Positions 1 through 7,623 of a stretch of 40,609 bases of DNA are shown here, in pieces. Location: assembly GCA_947485745.1 (NCBI GenBank), contig CANKQY010000014.1, positions 1 through 40,609 of the forward strand, in the 5' to 3' direction. The position numbers and the translations under genes are program-made. The DNA is from Bacteroidota bacterium (GTDB lineage: Bacteria; Bacteroidota; Bacteroidia; UKL13-3). Every line of letters starts with the position of its first letter. Position 1 is the stretch's first letter. Under the pieces are notes generated by a model. It had not been told where the DNA came from. It did no database searches and saw only the letters and a list, made by a program, of their open reading frames with translations.

Positions 1-489
1 ACCGCACAAAATTGGTTTGAAAAAGACAGCTTTGATCTGGCATTGAATGGCCAAGGAGATGCTTTAGGATTTATTGCGGTTGCAGATGAATATAGCCTAA
101 CCAAAGTTGGAAACTTAGCACATTATTATGCTGGAGTTTGCTACATGCGTAAGGGTGAGTTTCAAAATGCATTTGATCAATTGGATGATTTTAGTACGAA
201 GAACGAATTGGTTGGCCCATTGGCAGTTGGTTTAAAAGGTGATGCTTGTGTTGAATTGAAAGAAGTTGACAAAGGCGCAAAACTATATATGAAAGCTGCA
301 GGCATGAGTAAAAACAAGCTTACAGCGCCAATTTTCTTGAAGAAAGCTGGATTGGCTTATGAAGAATTAAAAGAATATAAGGATGCTATCAGCGCATACG
401 AAAAAATTAAATCTGATTACAGCGACGCGCAAGAAGCACAAGACATTGATAAATTTATTGCAAGAGCAACTGCTGCTCAAGGAAACTAA
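1..489 (+). CDS. Tetratricopeptide-repeat protein, 3' part
   Basis: The reading frame is open from the first base of the window, so the gene starts upstream; 162 residues are visible. The visible part is helical with TPR-like units, for example residues with the pattern AGVCYMRKGEFQNAF and AGLAYEELKEYKDAISAYEKI, ending in a short Gln/Asn-containing tail. TPR proteins of this kind are scaffold or periplasmic interaction proteins, and in Bacteroidota one is often found next to ribH. No catalytic residues are expected. The family assignment is good, the specific role is unknown, and any signal peptide or membrane anchor would lie outside the window. Confidence 0.85.
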   Translation, partial: TAQNWFEKDSFDLALNGQGDALGFIAVADEYSLTKVGNLAHYYAGVCYMRKGEFQNAFDQLDDFSTKNELVGPLAVGLKGDACVELKEVDKGAKLYMKAAGMSKNKLTAPIFLKKAGLAYEELKEYKDAISAYEKIKSDYSDAQEAQDIDKFIARATAAQGN

Positions 490-508
490 AAAATAGCCAC
501 CATTCGGG

Positions 509-531
509 CACCGAAGCTTTTAGCTTAGGTG
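509..531. repeat. Short palindromic hairpin element
   Basis: CACCGAAGCT, a TTT loop, then AGCTTAGGTG: a 10-bp stem with one mismatch and a 3-nt loop. It lies between the TPR gene and ribH, and is followed by a degenerate direct repeat (CAAGGCGCAAAGGCAC near 533 and CAAGGCTCTAAGGCAC near 604). The layout resembles the hairpin at 38261-38281. It may be an intergenic repeat or part of a terminator. Confidence 0.5.
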
Positions 532-544
532 TCAAGGCGCAAAG

Positions 545-575
545 GCACGGAGATTTAATCTTCGTGCTTTTTTTT
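545..575 (+). terminator. Rho-independent terminator after the TPR gene
   Basis: Stem GCACGGAGA / TCTTCGTGC (9 bp with one G-U pair), loop TTTAA, then a run of eight T. It is placed 55 bases after the TPR stop codon and before ribH. The rest of 490-782 holds the hairpin and degenerate repeats described separately and the ribH promoter candidate; no gene is seen. Confidence 0.75.
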
Positions 576-707
576 GCCTGAACCCGAAGATTTTTTAGGC
601 CACCAAGGCTCTAAGGCACTGAGATGTTTTTTTGAATTGTGTGCTATGTTTGGTAGGTGGTTAAAAAAATAAACTTTCTCCTCCGACGCATTTTGAATTT
701 GGATGTT

Positions 708-715
708 TACCTTTG
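708..715 (+). promoter_or_regulatory. Candidate -7 promoter element for ribH
   Basis: TACCTTTG matches the Bacteroidota -7 consensus TAnnTTTG exactly, and the following bases (TTTAA) are A/T rich. A TTTG at 692-695 is too close (12 bp) to be a good -33 element. It would give a leader of about 65 nt before the ribH start at 783. Confidence 0.45.
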
Positions 716-782
716 TTTAATAATAACCTAGGTAGATGAGTAATCCATTCTTTGAGAGCTAGGCAAATTTTAACCAAAAACT

Positions 783-1274
783 ATGGCAACATCCTTAAAA
801 AATCTATCGGACACCGATTTAAAACCTAATAAGGCAATCAAAAAATTCAATATCGCATTGGTAGTTGCCGATTGGAACGCGGAAATTACCCATTCCATGC
901 GCGATGCGGCTGTTGGTTTTTTAAAAGAACAAGGAGTAAAGGAATCTAATATAACCATTCACGCAGTACCTGGAACTTTTGAATTACCATTGGGCGCACA
1001 GTTTTTGGCTCAAAATAAAAAGATTGATGCCGTTATTGCTATTGGCTGCGTGATTCAAGGCGAAACTCGCCACTTTGATTTTATTTGTGAAGCATGTTCT
1101 ATTGGCATCATGCAAGTGGGACTGCAATACAATATCCCAGTGATTTTTGGGGTATTAACTACCAATACAATAGAACAGGCAAAGGAAAGAGCTGGCGGAA
1201 AACATGGCAATAAAGGAATTGAGGCCGCAGAAACTGCGTTGAAGATGTTGTTACTAAAATATGAACTTTTTTAG
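783..1274 (+). CDS. ribH: 6,7-dimethyl-8-ribityllumazine synthase
   Basis: Catalyses condensation of 5-amino-6-ribitylamino-uracil with 3,4-dihydroxy-2-butanone 4-phosphate, the penultimate step of riboflavin synthesis, in the cytoplasm. The 163-residue protein has the usual family length. Visible motifs: VADWNAEIT near residues 28-36 (substrate pocket), GTFELP at 64-69, GCVIQGETRHFDF at 88-100 containing the catalytic histidine H97, and the phosphate-binding stretch AKERAGGKHGNKG at 133-145. ATG start. It is flanked by terminators and so is probably monocistronic. Identification is secure. Confidence 0.97.
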   Translation: MATSLKNLSDTDLKPNKAIKKFNIALVVADWNAEITHSMRDAAVGFLKEQGVKESNITIHAVPGTFELPLGAQFLAQNKKIDAVIAIGCVIQGETRHFDFICEACSIGIMQVGLQYNIPVIFGVLTTNTIEQAKERAGGKHGNKGIEAAETALKMLLLKYELF

Positions 1275-1277
1275 TTT

Positions 1278-1307
1278 AACGGGTTTTAGGTTCAAACCGT
1301 TTTTTTT
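1278..1307 (+). terminator. Rho-independent terminator of ribH
   Basis: AACGG-GTTT and AAACCGTT form an imperfect stem (one bulged base), followed by a run of T at 1300-1307. It begins four bases after the ribH stop. Confidence 0.65.
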
Positions 1308-1347
1308 AAATGTGCCATTCACCTATGTTTGAAGTAAGTAATAAGTG

Positions 1348-2850
1348 ATGCATTTGAACCGATATTTTTTATTCATTTTTGCCATATTGGGATTGGTAGC
1401 CTGCAAAAAAGGCTTTGAAGGAACTAAAAATCCAGTGCCCGCTCCAGAAACTTTTATGATGGTTGATTCTATATTTAGAACTGGCGAAAATAGACTCACC
1501 ACCTCAGTAGATGCTTATTGGTGGGGTAATTCAACTGGAGGATTTATTGCAGGATACGAGGTTTCTACCGACAATATGTTGAGCTGGCAATTTACTAAAA
1601 GCCAAGACAGCACTTTTTTACTTAAAATACCTCCCGGTCAAGACAGTGCAGATATTGTAATTTACATCCGCGCAGTTGACAATTTGGGTCAAAAAGACCT
1701 TAGTCCGGCCTCTACTTTGTATCCCATAAAAAACTCAAAGCCCGGGGTGAAGTTTGTTTTTTCTCAACCCATTGGAGGCATAGCTTCGCAGAATCCAAGC
1801 ATTGTTTTTCCTGTATTGAAGTACACCATTTTTGGTAACGATCCAGATGGAAATGAAGACATAAAAGGCTATGAATTGTATTTAAATGACACCAATGCTA
1901 TACCCTATTCTTTACCTGCAAATACGAATTCATTTTTGTTACAATCTAATAGTCCCAAGGCAGATTCCAGCGCATGCATTGTATATGTTAATGGCAGCAA
2001 TAACGCCCTATCAAAGACTATCTCAGGATTAAAACACAATGCCGCTAACATCATTTATATCAGGGTAATTGATAATGCCTTGAGTAAGTCGGGATACATT
2101 GCCACCCCTGCTATTTGGGTGAAAAAAGTAAGCTCAGATGTTTTGTTGTTGAATGGATATAGTAGTAACAAATTCTTTGTACAAAATTTTTATACTGCCA
2201 ATTTAAAAGCAAATGGTATCATCAAATTTGATACCCTACAAGCTACCGAAATTGTAAACGATAATTACACACAATTGCAACCCGATTTTCAAACTCAAAC
2301 TAAAACTTTTGCCCTATTTAAAAAGATGCTTTGGTTTGGCGATAATGCCAGTTTTATGCTGTCGTTTGGACAAAGATCTACTACTGATTTTTTTAATAAT
2401 GGCGGTGCTTTGTTTCTGGCAGTGGCTATTAATTCTAGTTTCGACCCATTGTCAAATTTCCTAGATTGGACTCCCATCAGGAGCTTGATTAATCCGCCAT
2501 CAGGATCTATTTTTAGGGTAAATATCAATGCCGTTGTTAATCCAGTTAATCCAGCTTGGCCAAACATTAAATCTACAGCAATTATTGCCAGTGCGCGACC
2601 ATTTGAGATATCTTATAATACTCCAAGTGTTGCTTATGATTCATTGTATTTTAACGGTATCATTGAAAGTAAAACAGGCCAATCACCCATTGATTGGAGG
2701 GGTGTATCTACTTTGATGGCTAAACGATATACTGTTAGTAATCAAAAAACCAACTTTATTATTAGCAGCATTCCACTCGAAAGATTCAACGGTTTAACTA
2801 ATTGTGACACCCTCTTTAATAAAATATTCATTGGCGAATTGGGCTTTTGA
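1348..2850 (+). CDS. Lipoprotein of unknown function with Fn3-like segments
   Basis: Predicted 500-residue envelope lipoprotein. An N-terminal hydrophobic signal ends in the lipobox LVAC with the acylated cysteine at residue 19, followed by KK, which does not look like an inner-membrane retention signal. The chain is rich in Ser, Asn and beta-prone segments. Two stretches (about residues 35-130 and 135-260) with VYIRAVDNLGQKDLSPAS-like and IIYIRVIDNALSKSG-like endings look like fibronectin/cadherin-type beta sandwiches. The start is taken as ATG 1348 rather than the adjacent GTG 1345. The TGA stop overlaps the purN ATG by one base (TGATG), so translation is probably coupled. Family not recognised. 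Confidence 0.8.
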   Translation: MHLNRYFLFIFAILGLVACKKGFEGTKNPVPAPETFMMVDSIFRTGENRLTTSVDAYWWGNSTGGFIAGYEVSTDNMLSWQFTKSQDSTFLLKIPPGQDSADIVIYIRAVDNLGQKDLSPASTLYPIKNSKPGVKFVFSQPIGGIASQNPSIVFPVLKYTIFGNDPDGNEDIKGYELYLNDTNAIPYSLPANTNSFLLQSNSPKADSSACIVYVNGSNNALSKTISGLKHNAANIIYIRVIDNALSKSGYIATPAIWVKKVSSDVLLLNGYSSNKFFVQNFYTANLKANGIIKFDTLQATEIVNDNYTQLQPDFQTQTKTFALFKKMLWFGDNASFMLSFGQRSTTDFFNNGGALFLAVAINSSFDPLSNFLDWTPIRSLINPPSGSIFRVNINAVVNPVNPAWPNIKSTAIIASARPFEISYNTPSVAYDSLYFNGIIESKTGQSPIDWRGVSTLMAKRYTVSNQKTNFIISSIPLERFNGLTNCDTLFNKIFIGELGF

Positions 2851-3428
2851 TGAAAAAAAAACTAATCATATTTGCGAGTGGCAGTGGCAGTAATGCCGTG
2901 AATGTTTGCCAAAACTTTAAGCATCACCCAGAAATAGAAGTAGTAGCTATTTTTTGTAATAAGCCAAATGCTGGTGTGATCCCAAAGATGATGGCATTGG
3001 ATATACCTGTAGTTATTTTTAATAGAGAAGATTTTTTGCAGGAAGATTATTTCTTGTCTTTACTCAACAAATACAATCCAACTTACATAGCTTTATTGGG
3101 TTTTTTATGGAAAGTTCCATCATTTTTGGTTCGAACCTACCCAAATAAAATAGTGAATTTACACCCTGGTTTATTACCAAAATTTGGAGGAAAAGGAATG
3201 TATGGCCATTTTGTTCATGAGGCTGTAAAAGCAGCTGGAGAAGGGCAGACTGGCATTACCTTGCATTGGGTAAATGAGCATTACGATGAAGGCAATACCA
3301 TTGCTCAATTTTCGTGTGATTTATTGCCCAGTGATACGGTTGAAAACATTTCAGAAAAAATTCATGAATTAGAGCAAAAATTTGTTCCAACTGTGATTGA
3401 AAAAATCATGAACGGTGAATTGAGTTAA
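2850..3428 (+). CDS. purN: Phosphoribosylglycinamide formyltransferase
   Basis: Transfers a formyl group from 10-formyl-tetrahydrofolate to GAR, the third step of purine synthesis. The 192-residue size fits PurN. Phosphate-binding GSGSN is at 11-15. The catalytic triad equivalents are N103 and H105 in IVNLHPGLLP and D146 in HYDEGNTIAQ. ATG 2850 shares its A with the upstream stop; a TTG one codon earlier is not needed. purH follows 87 bp downstream, so the pair supplies two formyl-transfer steps of the same pathway. Confidence 0.96.
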   Translation: MKKKLIIFASGSGSNAVNVCQNFKHHPEIEVVAIFCNKPNAGVIPKMMALDIPVVIFNREDFLQEDYFLSLLNKYNPTYIALLGFLWKVPSFLVRTYPNKIVNLHPGLLPKFGGKGMYGHFVHEAVKAAGEGQTGITLHWVNEHYDEGNTIAQFSCDLLPSDTVENISEKIHELEQKFVPTVIEKIMNGELS

Positions 3429-3460
3429 TGGCTCAAAAAATCTTTACATAAATCTTTTTC

Positions 3461-3495
3461 TTGTCCATATTATTCTAAAAGGTTCATTACCTTTG
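3461..3495 (+). promoter_or_regulatory. Candidate purH promoter
   Basis: TTG at 3461-3463 and TACCTTTG at 3488-3495 match the Bacteroidota -33/-7 pair; the spacing of 24 bp is slightly longer than usual. The -7 box is 20 bp before the purH ATG. Confidence 0.55.
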
Positions 3496-3515
3496 TCGCT
3501 CCTTTTATTACTCGC

Positions 3516-5042
3516 ATGACAAGTTCAGTTAAAATTTCAAACGCCTTAATTTCAGTATTTTATAAAGACGGGTTGGCCCCAATTGCCACCGCACTTTACA
3601 AACAAGGTGTAAATATATATTCTACAGGAGGAACTCAAGCGTTTTTAGAAAAAATGGGGATTCCGGTTTTTGCGGTTGAAAAGCTTACAGGTTATCCAAG
3701 TATTTTGGGAGGTAGGGTAAAAACATTGCATCCAAAAATATTTGGTGGCATATTGGCAAGAAGAGAAGAGGCACAAGATTTAGCAGAAATTAAGGAGTTT
3801 GATATTCCATTATTTGATTTAGTAATGGTTGATTTATACCCATTTGAGGAAACATTGGCAAGTACAACAGAAGAAAGCAAAATCATTGAAAAGATTGATA
3901 TTGGCGGTGTTTCCTTAATCAGGGCAGCAGCAAAAAACTTCAAACATTCTTTGATTGTTTCGCATACCAATCAATATGCAGAGTTGCATCATTTGTTAGA
4001 GGAGCAAGATGGAAACTCAAATATTGAACAAAGAAAAAGCTTTGCTGCAAAAGCATTTCAGGTTACCTCACATTATGATACTGCCATCTTTAATTACTTT
4101 AATAGTGGTCATAATTTACCCGCTTTTAAAGTGAGTTATGATCATGGTTCTGTTTTACGGTACGGAGAAAATCCGCATCAAAAAGGATTCTTTTTTGGGC
4201 ATTTAAATGCCTTTATGACTCAATTGCATGGCAAAGAGTTGAGTTATAATAACCTGTTAGATGTGGATGCTGCAGTAAATTTATTGGCAGATTTTAACGA
4301 GCCAACTGTGGCAGTAATTAAGCACAACAATCCATGCGGTGTAGCCTCTAGAGACACATTGTTAGCGGCTTGGAGAGATGCATTAGCTGGAGATCCGGTA
4401 TCGGCTTTCGGTGGTATTATTATTTTGAACCGCATAGTTGATTTGGCAACTGCAACTGAAATGGATAAGGTCTTTTTGGAGGTGTTAATTGCGCCTGAGT
4501 ACGACGCGGAGGCATTGGAATTATTAAAGGGAAAGAAAAACCGCATCATATTGGTTCAAAAAGAAAAACTACCGAGCTCACAAACAGTGAGAACAGCTCT
4601 AAATGGCGTATTGGTTCAAGACAGAGACTTGGTAGTTTTAACCGCTGAGAACTTAACACCTGTAACCTCTCATTTGGCAAGTGAGGACGAAATTGCAGAT
4701 TTGTTGTTTGCCGATAAAATTGTAAAACACACTAAATCTAATACCATTGTGTTGGCTAAAAATAAGCAATTGCTGGGAATAGGCTGTGGCCAAACATCAA
4801 GGGTAGATGCCTTAAAACATGCCATCGCAAAGGCAAAAGCATTTGGTTTTGGCTTAGAGAATGTTGCCATGAGTAGCGATGCATTTTTCCCATTTCCAGA
4901 TTGTGTGGAGATAGCAAAATTGGAGGGCATTCGCGCTGTTATACAGCCTGGCGGCTCTATTAAAGATGATGCATCGATTTCTTATTGTGAAAAAAATGGC
5001 ATGCCGATGTATTTTAGTAGTATCCGACATTTTAAACATTGA
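3516..5042 (+). CDS. purH: Bifunctional AICAR formyltransferase / IMP cyclohydrolase
   Basis: Carries out the last two steps of IMP synthesis. It is 508 residues, the normal length. The N-terminal IMP cyclohydrolase (MGS-like) domain shows STGGT at 36-40 and GRVKTLHP at 66-73. The C-terminal AICAR formyltransferase domain shows RYGENPHQ at 215-222 and the catalytic K269-H270 in IKHNNPCG. The gene ends with a typical GGSIKDDASI...FSSIRHFKH tail. ATG start after a good promoter. No regulatory purine aptamer was recognised upstream. mreB follows 164 bp downstream, without a visible terminator. Confidence 0.97.
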   Translation: MTSSVKISNALISVFYKDGLAPIATALYKQGVNIYSTGGTQAFLEKMGIPVFAVEKLTGYPSILGGRVKTLHPKIFGGILARREEAQDLAEIKEFDIPLFDLVMVDLYPFEETLASTTEESKIIEKIDIGGVSLIRAAAKNFKHSLIVSHTNQYAELHHLLEEQDGNSNIEQRKSFAAKAFQVTSHYDTAIFNYFNSGHNLPAFKVSYDHGSVLRYGENPHQKGFFFGHLNAFMTQLHGKELSYNNLLDVDAAVNLLADFNEPTVAVIKHNNPCGVASRDTLLAAWRDALAGDPVSAFGGIIILNRIVDLATATEMDKVFLEVLIAPEYDAEALELLKGKKNRIILVQKEKLPSSQTVRTALNGVLVQDRDLVVLTAENLTPVTSHLASEDEIADLLFADKIVKHTKSNTIVLAKNKQLLGIGCGQTSRVDALKHAIAKAKAFGFGLENVAMSSDAFFPFPDCVEIAKLEGIRAVIQPGGSIKDDASISYCEKNGMPMYFSSIRHFKH

Positions 5043-5206
5043 GAAAAAAAAGGAAGCAGGTTTAAATTTTTAGTTTTAATCAAATCTGCTCAAAATGATT
5101 GTCGTGTTGATAACCATTTGAAATTGAGGTAAAACTTTTCATTCTTTTATTTGAATAATTATTATTTTGCAATGGGAATAACCATCGCATAGGAAAGACA
5201 AGATTC

Positions 5207-6229
5207 ATGAGTTTATTTAGCTTTTTAACACAAGATTTAGCCATTGACCTGGGAACAGCCAATACGCTAATCATACATAAAGACCAAGTAGTAGTAGATG
5301 AACCATCTATTATTGCCGTAAACCGCAGAAACGGTAACGTAATCGCGGTTGGTAGTCAGGCACAACTAATGCATGGTAAGGTGCACGAAGATATCAAAAC
5401 AATTAGGCCCTTGAAAGATGGCGTAATTGCCGATTTTCAGGCTGCTGAGCACATGATTAGAGGCATGATAGACATGATACCTAAAACCAGTAAGTTGATT
5501 AAACCTCAACAACGCATGGTAATTTGTATTCCATCTGGTATTACAGAAGTTGAAAAACGTGCTGTAAAAGACAGTGCAGAGCGAGCTGGGGCAAAAGAAG
5601 TTTATCTGATTCATGAGCCAATGGCTGCGGCTATTGGTATTGGCATAGATGTGTTTGAACCAATGGGAAACATGATTATTGATATTGGTGGAGGAACAAC
5701 TGAAATTGCGATTATTGCATTGGCAGGTATTGTTTGCGACCAATCCATTCGTGTGGCAGGAGATGAATTTACGGAAGACATTTTAGATTACATGCGCAGG
5801 CAACATAACCTTTTGGTTGGCGAAAGAACTGCTGAGAGAATTAAAATTGAGGTTGGTTCAGCCTTGCCAGAATTAGAAAATCCACCACCTGATTTTGCTG
5901 TAAATGGTAGAGATTTAATGACCGGCATTCCTAAGCAAATTACTGTTAGCTATTCTGAAATTGCTTCTGCCTTGGATAAATCAATTTCAAAAATTGAAGA
6001 AGCTATTTTGCGCGCATTGGAATTAACTCCTCCTGAATTGTCTGCAGATATTTATTCTACAGGCTTGTATTTAACAGGAGGAGGCGCTTTGTTAAGGGGC
6101 TTAGATAAACGTATTGCCACCAAAACAAAACTACCTGTTCATGTTGCTGAAGACCCATTGAGAGCAGTAGTTCGCGGTACAGGTATGGCACTTAAAAATC
6201 TGAAGAATCACAAATTCTTAATGACATGA
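5207..6229 (+). CDS. mreB: Rod-shape-determining actin homologue MreB
   Basis: Bacterial actin that positions the elongasome along the cytoplasmic face of the inner membrane. It is 340 residues. The actin-fold ATPase motifs are visible: phosphate-1 loop DLGTANT at 14-20, HEPMAAAIG near 136-144 (connect 1 region), phosphate-2 loop DIGGGTTE at 159-166, and the adenosine motif TGGGALLRG near 290-298. The N-terminal MSLFSFL is amphipathic and suits membrane binding. It is first of a five-gene morphogenesis cluster; mreC starts 52 bp later. Confidence 0.97.
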   Translation: MSLFSFLTQDLAIDLGTANTLIIHKDQVVVDEPSIIAVNRRNGNVIAVGSQAQLMHGKVHEDIKTIRPLKDGVIADFQAAEHMIRGMIDMIPKTSKLIKPQQRMVICIPSGITEVEKRAVKDSAERAGAKEVYLIHEPMAAAIGIGIDVFEPMGNMIIDIGGGTTEIAIIALAGIVCDQSIRVAGDEFTEDILDYMRRQHNLLVGERTAERIKIEVGSALPELENPPPDFAVNGRDLMTGIPKQITVSYSEIASALDKSISKIEEAILRALELTPPELSADIYSTGLYLTGGGALLRGLDKRIATKTKLPVHVAEDPLRAVVRGTGMALKNLKNHKFLMT

Positions 6230-6281
6230 ATTTAGACTTAGACATAGCGCTAAGTTGGATTTAATGAAGTAATACCCTCAT

Positions 6282-7115
6282 ATGAGAAACCTGATATTCT
6301 TTTTTTACAAGTACTACACATTTATCCTTTTCTTTTTTCTTGAACTTTTTTCGTTTGTGGTTTTATATCAATATAACAATTACCAAAAAGCAAGTTTTCT
6401 AAATTTCACAGGGGGCATTTCTAGTTCATTTTATGAATCTATTAATAGCACAACCAATTATTTTGGCTTACGAAATATCAACGACAGTTTGTTAGCTGAG
6501 AATGCCTCTTTGCGTTCGCAAATGATGAATGCTTATTACCAAAGTGGTACCACTCAAACTTCTATTAATGATACTGTTTACAAACAACAGTATTCATACA
6601 TATCTGCTAACGTAGTAAACAATTCGGTAACCAAAAGAAACAATTATATTACCATTGATAAAGGTGCTATGCATGGCATTGAGCCTGACATGGGCGTTAT
6701 CAGTAGCAATGGTGTTGTGGGAATTGTTACCAGTGTTTCTTTGCACTTTGCAACCATTAGATCGGCTTTAAATGGCAATACAAAAATTAGTTGCATGCTA
6801 AAAAAGAACAATGCTTTTGGCTCTTTGGAATGGAATGGTGACGACCCAAAATTTTCTAGTTTGAAATATGTAAACAAGCATGTGCCAATTACCTCTAATG
6901 ATGAAGTTGTAACTAGTAATTATTCTACACTGTTTCCAGAGGGCATCCCTGTTGGGCAGGTGTATGCCCATACATTAGATGCTGGAGATAATTTTCATGT
7001 GATAAAAGTTAACTTGTATACAGATTTTTCTGTTTTAAAAAATGTATATGTTATCAAAAATATTTTTAAAGATGAACAACAAACATTGGAGGGAAATTTA
7101 AAAGGTGGTAATTGA
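6282..7115 (+). CDS. mreC: Rod-shape-determining protein MreC
   Basis: Periplasmic scaffold linking MreB/MreD to PBP2. It is 277 residues. One N-terminal membrane segment (about residues 8-30, rich in Phe) is followed by a short coiled coil (about 60-85) and two beta domains with the family signatures ISANVVNNSVTKRNNYITIDKG and GVVGIVTSVSLHFATI. It ends with the conserved LKNVYVI-type strand. The stop overlaps the mreD GTG start by 11 bases. Confidence 0.93.
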   Translation: MRNLIFFFYKYYTFILFFFLELFSFVVLYQYNNYQKASFLNFTGGISSSFYESINSTTNYFGLRNINDSLLAENASLRSQMMNAYYQSGTTQTSINDTVYKQQYSYISANVVNNSVTKRNNYITIDKGAMHGIEPDMGVISSNGVVGIVTSVSLHFATIRSALNGNTKISCMLKKNNAFGSLEWNGDDPKFSSLKYVNKHVPITSNDEVVTSNYSTLFPEGIPVGQVYAHTLDAGDNFHVIKVNLYTDFSVLKNVYVIKNIFKDEQQTLEGNLKGGN

Positions 7116-7620
7116 GCTTATAACATACATTGTTCGTTTTTTACTGATCATTTTGATTCAATTATTGGTGATCAACAACATAGAATTGAGCACCTATGTG
7201 AATCCATACATGTATATCCTCTTTGTACTATCCTTGCCAGTTTCTATGAAACCTTGGGTGGTGGTTTTAATCTCGTTTTTTACGGGCATGGTTATGGATA
7301 CATTTAGCAGTACTCCAGGATTACACATGGCAGCTACCGGTTTTATGGGTTATATAAGAGGATTCTATCTCCAATTTTCTTGCAGCAAAGAAGATTTTGC
7401 CGGTCGCATTGAACCAGCTATTTCGAAAAAAGGTATTGTATGGTTTATAGTTTACATGACCATATTAACCTTGCTTCATCATGTATTTTTATTTTATTTA
7501 GAAATTTATAGTTTCAAAGAATTCTTTAGAACTTTATGGAGAATTTTATCAAGTACTTTTTTCACTGTGCTAATTATTACTCTTGGTCAGTTATTATTTT
7601 ATAGGAACGCCAAAACCTAG
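7105..7620 (+). CDS. mreD: Rod-shape-determining protein MreD
   Basis: Small polytopic inner-membrane partner of MreC. It is 171 residues and nearly all hydrophobic, with about five membrane segments. The family pattern VSFFTGMVMDTFSSTPGLHMAATGFMGY is seen as segments near residues 50-78. The start is GTG at 7105, inside the end of mreC; no ATG fits before the first membrane helix. PBP2 begins 3 bp after the stop. Confidence 0.88.
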   Translation: MVIELITYIVRFLLIILIQLLVINNIELSTYVNPYMYILFVLSLPVSMKPWVVVLISFFTGMVMDTFSSTPGLHMAATGFMGYIRGFYLQFSCSKEDFAGRIEPAISKKGIVWFIVYMTILTLLHHVFLFYLEIYSFKEFFRTLWRILSSTFFTVLIITLGQLLFYRNAKT

Positions 7621-7623
7621 ATA

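Noticed and set aside
5150-5169. TTTG / TATTTTG as an mreB promoter
   Set aside because: The spacing between the boxes is only 9 bp and the -7 box is one base short of TAnnTTTG.
5366-5743. 125-codon open frame on the minus strand inside mreB
   Set aside because: Fully antisense to a conserved gene; composition is that of a reverse-complement shadow (Asn/His/Cys rich) and no motif is present.
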